64,000 bases of DNA from Shimia sp051201625. GTDB lineage: Bacteria; Pseudomonadota; Alphaproteobacteria; Rhodobacterales; Rhodobacteraceae. This document shows, piece after piece, positions 44,048 through 51,849 of the stretch. A program made the position numbers and the translations under genes. How positions within the stretch are numbered: position 1 is the stretch's first letter; each line of letters starts with the position of its first letter. The stretch covers positions 744,001 through 808,000 of the forward strand of contig NZ_CP179203.1 of the NCBI RefSeq assembly GCF_051201625.1, written 5' to 3'. The notes under the pieces were generated by a model. It saw only the letters and a list, made by a program, of their open reading frames with translations. It made no database searches and was not told where the DNA came from.

Positions 44048-44611
44048 ATGGCTAAAATCAACGGAAATGAAATTCGCCCTGGTAACGTCCTAGAACACAG
44101 CGGTGGTCTGTGGGCGGCGGTCAAGGTTGATCACGTAAAGCCAGGTAAAGGTGGAGCTTTCGCTCAGGTTGAAATGCGCAATTTGCGAAACGGTTCCAAG
44201 CTCAATGAACGATTTCGCAGTGCGGACAAAGTGGAACGTGTGCGCCTCGAACAAAAAGATCAGCAATTTTTGTATGAAGATGCGGGAATGCTTGTTTTTA
44301 TGGATATTGAGACATACGAACAAATTCAGTTACCTGCTGATTTATTGGGTGAACGAAGGCCATTTTTGCAAGACGGTATGACAATTGTTGTGGAATTTTA
44401 TGAAAGTGAGGCACTAAATGCCACGCTTCCGCAGAAAGTTGTATGCAAAATTGTTGAGACTGAACCAGTTGTTAAAGGACAGACGGCAGCAAAGTCGTTT
44501 AAACCTGCAGTTTTGGATAATGGCGTGCGCGTAATGGTTCCCCCATTTGTTGGACAGGACGAAGATATCGTTGTGAACACTGAGACGCTGGAATATTCCG
44601 AGCGCGCCTAG
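44048..44611 (+). CDS. efp: Translation elongation factor P
   Basis: 187 residues, normal EF-P length, with KOW-like N-domain and OB domains. The modified-lysine loop is HVKPGKGGAF, with Lys34 at the expected tip for beta-lysylation. The C-terminus ends with the motif PPFVGQDEDIVVNTETLEY. It relieves ribosome stalling at polyproline. Good start with a T-rich leader and ACAGGGTTTTGTAAT before the ATG. The modifying enzymes EpmA/EpmB are not in the window. Confidence 0.97.
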   Translation: MAKINGNEIRPGNVLEHSGGLWAAVKVDHVKPGKGGAFAQVEMRNLRNGSKLNERFRSADKVERVRLEQKDQQFLYEDAGMLVFMDIETYEQIQLPADLLGERRPFLQDGMTIVVEFYESEALNATLPQKVVCKIVETEPVVKGQTAAKSFKPAVLDNGVRVMVPPFVGQDEDIVVNTETLEYSERA

Positions 44612-45148
44612 CGTAACCCGAAGCAACGATACTGGGCGCGTATTTGCATCGTCTCTATGCCTTTCTAGGCTTTTTAAACTCCGATCCGCCCGCAGAGAAG
44701 CGCCACTACCTCTTGATACAAATCGACGACTGGTAGCAGGTGCACGGCCGTGATTAAAATTAATAGGTCTTTATTCGCTTGCGCTAATCTGGTTTGTGCT
44801 CTCGAAATTCATATCAAAATGCAGTAGCTCGTGACCGGCCAAGGATAAGCGCCGAAAGGTCCCACTCGCTTTGGTCTTGGAAGAAAAATTGCTCAAGCCT
44901 GCACATTTTCTGTTCCAACCAAAGTAGGTTTTGCCTGTCCGACGATCACCACACCAGAGAAACCTTTTCGCTGTTTTGGGCGTTCATGAGCGTCTCTTTT
45001 AAATATGTTGGGTCACCGATGCCGGATCTCGGTTTGTATGAAAGGGTGTCGATACATCGGCTAATTGTTGAGACATAAATTCGGCCAACCCATGATGAAT
45101 ACATTGCACTGAGGGAAAAAAGAACAGCTGGCATAGAGGGGGCTGTGG
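44612..45148. other. Intergenic region between convergent efp and ygfZ
   Basis: 537 bases with the efp terminator candidate at its left end. A 62-codon minus-strand frame (44946-45134) is open but has no clear family. Otherwise nothing is seen. Confidence 0.5.
44659..44675 (+). terminator. Rho-independent terminator candidate after efp
   Basis: GCCT-TTCT-AGGC followed by TTTTT, 48 bases after the efp stop. The stem is only four pairs, so strength is doubtful. Confidence 0.45.
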
Positions 45149-45889
45149 TTACTCTGATAAGGTTATAATAGCGTCTCCCGCGTGCATACCGTCTCCAACT
45201 CTGTCAAACCGTAGATACGCAAGAGCTTGCTTACCAGATTGAGTAAAAAGTGTGCCAACGATCTTGTCATTTCGAACTATCGCCGTGCCAGGATCGGCAG
45301 CGCCCTTTATTCCCACCGTAGCCAAACCTTTACGCAACTCGGTTTTGTGTTTCATGCGAGCTGTTATTTCTTGCCCGACATAACAACCCTTGCGAAAATC
45401 CACGCCGTTGAGGCGTTCAAATCCGTACTCCAGAATATAACTGTCAGGTGTGAGCTCGATGCCCGAGCCTGGAATGGTGTGCATTACACGCAGAGCGTCC
45501 CAGTCCACACCAGACTCGGCCATGGGGGAGCTGCGATAGGCTCGCCAACCCAATTCGGGGTTCCGTGGATCGGCGTAAGCATCAGTGGGAATGTCGCCAA
45601 GACCTCGGTGCATGTGCAGAGGGCTTGTCTCAATTTCGACCGATGCGCGCAATTTATACATCCCCAACCGCGCCATCAGCCCAGATGCCTGATCAATGTT
45701 TGCATCAAGCAAGATATTCGCTCCATCCCGCACAAGGAAGAAGTCAGCAATATACTTGCCCTGCGGACTTAGCAGCGCAGTATACACGAGGCCATCTTCT
45801 AGTCGGTCAATGTCATTCGTTATAAGCCCTTGCAGAAATTGTTCGGCGTCGGGCCCAGAGATGCGGAGGATCGATCTATCGCGTTCCAT
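45149..45889 (-). CDS. ygfZ: Folate-binding tRNA-modifying protein YgfZ
   Basis: 246 residues of the GcvT-like fold. The YgfZ signature K-G-C-Y-x-G-Q-E is seen as FRKGCYVGQEITARM (about 160-174), and the N-terminus MERDRSILRISGPDAEQFLQ is family-typical. It is involved in iron-sulfur cluster protein maintenance. ATG 45889 with AGGA six bases upstream is preferred over a longer frame from 45943. Confidence 0.93.
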   Translation of the reverse strand: MERDRSILRISGPDAEQFLQGLITNDIDRLEDGLVYTALLSPQGKYIADFFLVRDGANILLDANIDQASGLMARLGMYKLRASVEIETSPLHMHRGLGDIPTDAYADPRNPELGWRAYRSSPMAESGVDWDALRVMHTIPGSGIELTPDSYILEYGFERLNGVDFRKGCYVGQEITARMKHKTELRKGLATVGIKGAADPGTAIVRNDKIVGTLFTQSGKQALAYLRFDRVGDGMHAGDAIITLSE

Positions 45890-46219
45890 AATAGGTCCTG
45901 TTGTTGTCGCTTGTGTTAATATAGATGCTAATGCGCTTTGCAAAAGGGCCCTAGATCGAAATGCGGGTACCAGTTTTGGTCATTATTCCAATTTAAAACG
46001 GGGGTGCGCCCTGTCGCTAAATTTTGGCAGCTCTAAAGGGGCATTCAATTTGGCTTGAGCAAAAGACGATCAAAATTGTATACCAAACAGGTGCGATAGA
46101 CGTGATTACATGACCTTGGATATGCCGTCAGTTGCGTGCTGGTCTATCCGCGGCAATTTTGGACATCTGCCACTTATTTTATCGGTGTGTCACCAATGAT
46201 TTACCGCTCGTTCCTGTTG
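45890..46219. other. Intergenic region between ygfZ and ABC transporter
   Basis: 330 bases; upstream region of ygfZ and downstream region of the ABC transporter gene. No ORF with support, repeat or RNA signal seen. Confidence 0.5.
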
Positions 46220-48097
46220 TCATGAACGCAGCCAAGGCAGGTGAGAAAGGACCTTGTATAAAATGGACTTTGGTTGTTCCACTACTGGCAAAAGGTGGTC
46301 CTCTATTTGCCGGATCGCCTTGGCTTCTGCTGTTTCGCCGCTGGTGCTAAACTGCAGCCGATACAACTCGGCATAAAGACCTCCACGTTCCAATAATTCG
46401 TCATGTGTGCCCTGATCGACGACCTGTCCCTTGTCCATCACCAGGATTTTGTGTGCCTCACGCACAGTGGAAAGCCGGTGTGCAATAACAAGAGTGGTCC
46501 GGCCTTTTGAAAGCCGGTCGAGGGCTTCTTGGACAAACGTTTCCGATTGCGCATCCAGCGCTGACGTTGCTTCGTCTAACAGAAGGATTGGTTTGTCTCG
46601 CAGCAGAGCGCGGGCGATGACAACTCGTTGCCGCTGGCCCCCTGATAAGCTTGATCCGCGTGGGCCAACCTCGGTATCGAGGCCATCTGCAAGGGAAGGT
46701 AAAAACTCTGCGACATGAGCAGCCTCAAGGATTTGCTGCAAACGATCATCCGGAATGTCCTCCTGTCCAAGGAGAATATTTTCCCGAAGTGTTTCATCAA
46801 ATAACATGGCATCTTGTGACACGACGGAGAATAAACCCCGCAAATCTGCTAAACTAACTTCTTTGGCATTTACGCCACCTATAAGCACGTCACCCGACTG
46901 TGGGTCTATCAGCCGTGTCAGGACATTGAAAACGGTTGATTTTCCGGCTCCAGAGGCCCCAACGATGGCGGTGGTTTCGCCCGATTCTGCGGTGAAGCTG
47001 GTTCCACGTAAAACTTCGGTTTCACCAAAGGCCAGATTGACGCCTCGCAGTTCAACGCCAAGATAGCCTGTTGGTGCTGCCACCGGGTTCTTTGGGTCAA
47101 TCAAAGAGGGTTGTGTATCAAGTATTTCCTTTATTCGTTCGATTGAAGCGGCCGCAATCTGCCACATGCCGGTCATACCACCCAGTCGCCTAAGTGGTTC
47201 AAACGTCATTCCAATTGCCGTGAAAAAACTCATAAATTGACCGACGGTTTTTTCACCATTAACGATTTCACTGCCGCCGTATATCAAAACGCAGAAAAAC
47301 CCGAAGCCGGCTGTAAAATCGACCATACTGGCGATCGAGGCGGACCCCGCAGCAGCTCTAATCTCAGATCGGACCATTTTCCTATTTGAAAACCTGAACT
47401 TTTTGGCCTGATAGTGTTCGAGGCGGTTCAGTTTAGTGGGATTTATCCCGTGAAAAACCTCGTCAAGAAGCGTCGCGATGCGTGCACCCAAATCGCGTAC
47501 TTCTCTGGCCCGTCTCCTAACAAATTTTTGCACTACAAATGCCGGCATGATTAAAAGAGGTGTGCCGACACAGGCAACAAGTGTCCAAATTGGGTCGATG
47601 TTGATCGCTACGGCAAGGAGGGCCAGGAGTGAAATTAAGTCACGTGCAGCCCGTGAAATAAATCCTGCCCAAATGGAATTTATTGATTGGACATCAGATT
47701 GAATCCGCTGGATCAAAAAGCCGGGAGGGTGCGTTTGGTGATACGCGTTGTCCTGTATCATCAGATGCCTGAGCAAATCTGTACGGACATCGGCAGAGGC
47801 ATTTTGTGTCACAAAAGATAGCACAATTTTATAGATAATGCTGGTAATACCGCGCACGGCGAAAATACCCGCAAGGATAAGGCCAACGATCCAGAGTTCG
47901 TCTGAGTTGCCCTTCGCAAATCCGGAGTCAAACAAGGGAGCCATCAGGTAACTAATGGCGCCAAGAGAGGATCCCTCGATGGCCATGAGTACGGCTGAAA
48001 ATACGAGAAACCACTTATATTTACTGAGGTACTCGCGCCAAACCCACAGCATCAATGTACCGCTCGTCTGACTATTGTCCGAGATGGGTTGCGCCAA
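46220..48097 (-). CDS. MsbA-like ABC transporter (fused permease-ATPase)
   Basis: 625 residues. Six-helix permease (about 20-330, with coupling-type segment SDVQSINSIWAGFISRAARD), then an ATPase with Walker A GASGAGKST, signature LSGGQRQR and Walker B ILLLDEATSALDA, and switch histidine AHRLSTV. Typical of lipid A/glycan or multidrug exporters. The start is a TTG with GAGG six bases upstream; an ATG 15 codons later is possible. Unlike the ABC exporter at 17124, it sits in ordinary-composition DNA and is complete. Confidence 0.92.
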   Translation of the reverse strand: MAQPISDNSQTSGTLMLWVWREYLSKYKWFLVFSAVLMAIEGSSLGAISYLMAPLFDSGFAKGNSDELWIVGLILAGIFAVRGITSIIYKIVLSFVTQNASADVRTDLLRHLMIQDNAYHQTHPPGFLIQRIQSDVQSINSIWAGFISRAARDLISLLALLAVAINIDPIWTLVACVGTPLLIMPAFVVQKFVRRRAREVRDLGARIATLLDEVFHGINPTKLNRLEHYQAKKFRFSNRKMVRSEIRAAAGSASIASMVDFTAGFGFFCVLIYGGSEIVNGEKTVGQFMSFFTAIGMTFEPLRRLGGMTGMWQIAAASIERIKEILDTQPSLIDPKNPVAAPTGYLGVELRGVNLAFGETEVLRGTSFTAESGETTAIVGASGAGKSTVFNVLTRLIDPQSGDVLIGGVNAKEVSLADLRGLFSVVSQDAMLFDETLRENILLGQEDIPDDRLQQILEAAHVAEFLPSLADGLDTEVGPRGSSLSGGQRQRVVIARALLRDKPILLLDEATSALDAQSETFVQEALDRLSKGRTTLVIAHRLSTVREAHKILVMDKGQVVDQGTHDELLERGGLYAELYRLQFSTSGETAEAKAIRQIEDHLLPVVEQPKSILYKVLSHLPWLRS

Positions 48098-48284
48098 AGC
48101 CGGCCTCTATTTCAAAGCTACTACGAGTTTAACGTGTACAGGGGTGCGAGAGGCAAAACCAGAGGCAATGGCACGTGGCTCTAATTTTCGTTGAGACCTG
48201 ACAGAATTCACAGACTGTCCGGTTCGTATTGACGCTAGCCAAGTAGAAGTTAATCTCCCTTTGTTACGGCGGGAGCAGAATAGA

Positions 48285-49481
48285 ATGAATCTTAGGCAAG
48301 GGCAAAATTATTTGGCGATTCCGGGGCCTTCGGTTGTGCCGGAAGCGGTACTTAGAGCGATGCATCGTTCATCGCCCAATATCTACGAAGGTGAGTTGAT
48401 CGACATTACCCATGGGATCCTGGCAGACCTGAAAATGGTGGCTGGTACCAAACATGCAGCGACGATTTACTTGGGCAATGGTCATGCAGCCTGGGAGGCA
48501 TCACTGGCAAATGTGATTGCCCCAGGAGATAAGGTTCTGGTGCCAACCGCGGGCTCTTTTGGACATGGATGGTCTGAGATTGCACTCGGTCTGGGTGCAG
48601 AGGCTGAAGTCATTGATTTTGGACGTCGTAGTCCAATTGATCCTGTCAAAGTGGCTGAGGCCTTGGCCAAAGACAAAGGAAAAGAAATCAAAGCTGTTCT
48701 TGCAGTACATGTTGATACATCCACGTCTGCAAAATCTGACATTGTGGCCTTGCGAAAAGCAATCGATGAAGCTGGTCACTCCGCTCTTTTAATGGTGGAT
48801 TGCATCGCATCGTTGGGATGCGATCGGTTTGAAATGGATGCCTGGGGCGTCGACGTTATGGTCTCCGCCAGTCAAAAAGGATTAATGGTACCTCCCGGTC
48901 TGGCTTTCGTTTTTTTCAATGACAAAGCGGACGCGGTAAGAGAAGAGATGAGGCGTGTCAGCCGGTACTGGGACTGGCGACCCAGATCCAACCCTGAAGT
49001 GTTTTACCAATTGTTTTGTGGTACCGCTCCCACTCTCCACCTGTACGGAATGCGTACGGCACTGGAAATGATTAAGGCGGAGGGCCTTGAGCATATTTGG
49101 GCGCGGCATGAGGTTCTCGCACGCGCAATATGGTCTGCTGTTGACGCCTGGGGGCAGGGTGGTTCTCTGGAACTAAATATTCCGGTGGCCGATCAGCGCA
49201 GCCATGCCGTAACGTCGTTGCGTATCGGTGCGCCGTTTGGCACGGCTTTGCGGCGTTGGTGTCAGGACGAGGCTGGGTTAACCTTGGGTATTGGTCTGGG
49301 GATGGCGACAGAAGATGACCCCAAAAGTGATGGGTTTTTCAGGTTTGGTCACATGGGACACGTAAACGCGCAGATGATCCTAGGTTTGTTGGCGACCGTG
49401 CAGACTGGGTTAACTGCGTTGAAAATTCCACATGGTTCCGGTGGCGTAGAAGCAGCATCTGAGGTGATTGCCAAGGCCTAA
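48285..49481 (+). CDS. Class V aminotransferase (serine/alanine-glyoxylate type)
   Basis: 398 residues. The PLP lysine lies in VSASQKGLMVPPG (about 190-202), with the preceding VDCIASLGCDRFEMDAWGVDV. The N-terminus QNYLAIPGPSVVPEAVLRAM matches serine-glyoxylate aminotransferases. These convert glyoxylate and serine or alanine to glycine and hydroxypyruvate or pyruvate; in methylotrophs the enzyme serves the serine cycle. GGGAG stands nine bases before ATG 48285. Exact donor not provable from sequence. Confidence 0.9.
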   Translation: MNLRQGQNYLAIPGPSVVPEAVLRAMHRSSPNIYEGELIDITHGILADLKMVAGTKHAATIYLGNGHAAWEASLANVIAPGDKVLVPTAGSFGHGWSEIALGLGAEAEVIDFGRRSPIDPVKVAEALAKDKGKEIKAVLAVHVDTSTSAKSDIVALRKAIDEAGHSALLMVDCIASLGCDRFEMDAWGVDVMVSASQKGLMVPPGLAFVFFNDKADAVREEMRRVSRYWDWRPRSNPEVFYQLFCGTAPTLHLYGMRTALEMIKAEGLEHIWARHEVLARAIWSAVDAWGQGGSLELNIPVADQRSHAVTSLRIGAPFGTALRRWCQDEAGLTLGIGLGMATEDDPKSDGFFRFGHMGHVNAQMILGLLATVQTGLTALKIPHGSGGVEAASEVIAKA

Positions 49482-49483
49482 GA

Positions 49484-49636
49484 ATGTTTAGAAACGGTGT
49501 CGTTGGTAAAAGTATTCACAAGCACGGCGAGCACTATCTAGGCGGAAAAATTCCCAAAAGCCGAAACGACAAAGGCACTAATGAGCGAATTGAAAAAGCC
49601 TGGCACAAGGTTTGGGACAGCATCGTTCGCCGGTAA
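49484..49636 (+). CDS. Small basic ORF of unknown function
   Basis: A 50-codon frame starting two bases after the aminotransferase stop, with AAGG seven bases upstream of the ATG. The product is basic, with histidines and lysines (HKHGEHYLGGKIPKSRNDKG) and a C-terminal helix with WHKVWDSIV. No family recognised; it may be a real small protein coupled to the aminotransferase or chance. Confidence 0.35.
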   Translation: MFRNGVVGKSIHKHGEHYLGGKIPKSRNDKGTNERIEKAWHKVWDSIVRR

Positions 49637-49725
49637 TCAGGTCTGTTCGGGCGTGACTTGGGGCCCGTCAGAGCAAGAGGGATTATTATTTTGAACCTTG
49701 CAGCCTGAATTTGTATGAAGCTGAT

Positions 49726-50832
49726 TTAACAGTTGTGATCTGCCAAAACGGTTTCTAGTGCTGCATCTAACAACGCAAGTTCGCGCTCCGAGCCGCAACT
49801 GATGCGTATGCACCTGTTTTGTGGCGCGACAAAAGGCATTCTTACAAAAATACCGTTTGCAACCAAGCCGTCCAAGATCAGTTTTGCAAAAGTGCCGTCA
49901 CGGCCACAATCTATAGCCACGAAATTTGTTGCAGAAGGCAATGCTTTCAGGCCGTATTTTGCGGCTATGTCCGTGATGGCGTTGCGCGCAGCGGCAACCT
50001 TTTCTTGGGTTTGGGAAAGCCACTCGGTGTCCTGTAACGCGGCGAGCGCCCCGGCTTGCGAGGCTCGATTCATTCCAAAATGGTTGCGAATTTTCTCAAA
50101 AGCCTTGATGAACTCAGCATTTCCAAGAGCATAGCCCACGCGCGCGCCTGCCATGCCATACCCTTTTGAAAACGTTCGCATTCGAATGACACGCGGGTCA
50201 TCGATTGATACAGGCGCTGCCGTCCCTTCCGGTGCGAGCTCTACATAGGCTTCGTCGATCAAGAGGACACAGCCGTCTGGGATATCGTCAATTTGAGAGA
50301 CTATCTCTGGGCCTGAACACCAACTGCCCATCGGATTATCGGGATTAGCGAAATAGACCAGCTTGGCTCTGACTTCTTTGGCCTTGGCAAGCAGCGCAGG
50401 CAGATCTTCTGCGTCATTTTTGTATGGTACTGAGTGTAGTTCGCCCCCGAACCCTGCCACATGGTAATTAAAGGTTGGATAGGCACCCAACGATGTTACC
50501 ACTGTATCTCCAGAGTGAATGAGCAGACGAACGACATAACCAAGCAACCCATCAATGCCTTCTCCGACGACGATGTTTGAGCGTGACGCGTTGTGGAAGT
50601 CCGCCAGTGCGTTGCGCAGATCGTGGCTTTCGGGATCTCCGTACATCCAAATTCGAGATGCCGTGTCTTGCATCGCCGCAATGGCGCTGGGCGCAGGACC
50701 GAATATGTTTTCATTTGCGCCAAGGCGTGCATCAAACGGATGACCCATCGCCCGTTCTTGAGCTTCTGGACCAACGAATGGAACAGTTGACGGCAGAGAT
50801 TGAGCGAGCGGGGTAAATCGTGGACCAGTCAT
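49726..50832 (-). CDS. Class I/II aminotransferase, histidinol-phosphate aminotransferase-like
   Basis: 368 residues. PLP-binding features are ANPDNPMG (162-169), DEAYVE (193-198), Lys223 in TFSKGYGMAGAR, and Arg231. The N-terminus has LGANENIFGPAPSA, the HisC-like substrate segment. It resembles HisC2-type or aromatic/aspartate-like aminotransferases outside the his operon; no histidine genes are near. ATG 50832 is used. It is divergent from the enoyl-CoA hydratase gene with about 115 bases between them. Confidence 0.87.
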   Translation of the reverse strand: MTGPRFTPLAQSLPSTVPFVGPEAQERAMGHPFDARLGANENIFGPAPSAIAAMQDTASRIWMYGDPESHDLRNALADFHNASRSNIVVGEGIDGLLGYVVRLLIHSGDTVVTSLGAYPTFNYHVAGFGGELHSVPYKNDAEDLPALLAKAKEVRAKLVYFANPDNPMGSWCSGPEIVSQIDDIPDGCVLLIDEAYVELAPEGTAAPVSIDDPRVIRMRTFSKGYGMAGARVGYALGNAEFIKAFEKIRNHFGMNRASQAGALAALQDTEWLSQTQEKVAAARNAITDIAAKYGLKALPSATNFVAIDCGRDGTFAKLILDGLVANGIFVRMPFVAPQNRCIRISCGSERELALLDAALETVLADHNC

Positions 50833-50948
50833 AAACAGACAGTGGACGAAAGACAGGTGATGCGGCAAGAGAGAAATGCCCCGACGTTAGAGTGGCATTC
50901 GCTGAACTGACGCGCAAAACTGTGAATGAGCAACCAGGGGAGTATCAA

Positions 50949-51740
50949 ATGGCTCGCGTATCTGTTGAGATCGAAAAACATATTGCCCATGTGACACTGA
51001 CCCGAGCCGAGAAAATGAACGCTCTGGATCCTGAAATGCTGGAGGCAATCATCGACGCGGGTGAAAGCCTCATGAACAATGATGACGTGCGTGCTGTTGT
51101 AATTTCGGGTCAGGGGCAATCCTTTTGCGCCGGCCTCGACGTCATGTCATTTGGGGCAATGGCAGGTAAAAACCCCACAGACTTCCTCATGCCGCGAAGT
51201 CATGGAAATGCAAACCTGTTTCAGCAGGTTGTGCTGGTTTGGCGCAAGCTTCCTGTTCCAGTAATCTGTGCCTTGCAAGGGGCCGCTTATGGTGGTGGAT
51301 TTCAAATTGCGCTGGGCTCTGATATCCGAATTGCCGCTCCCAATACCAAAATGGCTGTGATGGAAATGAAGTGGGGTATTATTCCCGATATGGGTGGGAT
51401 GGCGTTATTACCGCATCTAATCCGCGGTGATGTGATCCGCCAAGTTACATATACGGCAGAGCCTTTTGACGCGAACCAAGCGTTGTCGTGGGGACTTGTA
51501 ACCAGCATCTCGGAAAACCCCTTGCAGGATGCCATTATCCTAGCAAAAAAAATTGCAGCAAAAAGCCCCTCAGCCGTTCGCGCAGCCAAGGCACTGATAG
51601 GATTTGCGGAGGAAAATACCGCACAACCGGATAAAGTATTGTTGGAAGAAAGTCGTGTTCAGTCGACGTTAATGGGCAAGCCGCACCAGATGGAAGTGAT
51701 CAAGGCAAACCTCCAGAAACGAGAGCCCAATTTCGACTAA
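50949..51740 (+). CDS. Enoyl-CoA hydratase/isomerase (crotonase) family protein
   Basis: 263 residues. The crotonase N-terminus reads HIAHVTLTRAEKMNALDPEM. The first oxyanion-hole segment is SGQGQSFCAGLDVMSF and the second is ALQGAAYGGGFQIALGSDIR. The catalytic glutamates of ECH-1 are only partly conserved (EMKWGIIPDMGG, where hydratases have the family E-x-x-x-G pattern), so hydratase, isomerase or hydrolase activity cannot be separated. GGGGAG precedes ATG 50949. Confidence 0.88.
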   Translation: MARVSVEIEKHIAHVTLTRAEKMNALDPEMLEAIIDAGESLMNNDDVRAVVISGQGQSFCAGLDVMSFGAMAGKNPTDFLMPRSHGNANLFQQVVLVWRKLPVPVICALQGAAYGGGFQIALGSDIRIAAPNTKMAVMEMKWGIIPDMGGMALLPHLIRGDVIRQVTYTAEPFDANQALSWGLVTSISENPLQDAIILAKKIAAKSPSAVRAAKALIGFAEENTAQPDKVLLEESRVQSTLMGKPHQMEVIKANLQKREPNFD

Positions 51741-51824
51741 TGCAGGCAAGCCCAAGCAGGAGTTGGAAAGAATTCTTGCATTCGGTGGAATTTAGGTGCG
51801 TGCAGAAATTTCTCAAAGTTGAGA

Positions 51825-51844
51825 AGGAATGCAATTCCATTCCT
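51825..51844. terminator. Stem-loop between convergent crotonase and valS genes
   Basis: AGGAATG (51825-51831) and CATTCCT (51838-51844) form a 7-bp stem with a 6-base loop, six bases before the valS stop side. It may serve as a bidirectional terminator, though T-runs are short. Confidence 0.45.
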
Positions 51845-51849
51845 AAAGG

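Noticed and set aside
44946..45134. 62-codon minus-strand frame
   Set aside because: No ribosome binding site and no recognised family; could be the relic of a gene but not supportable.
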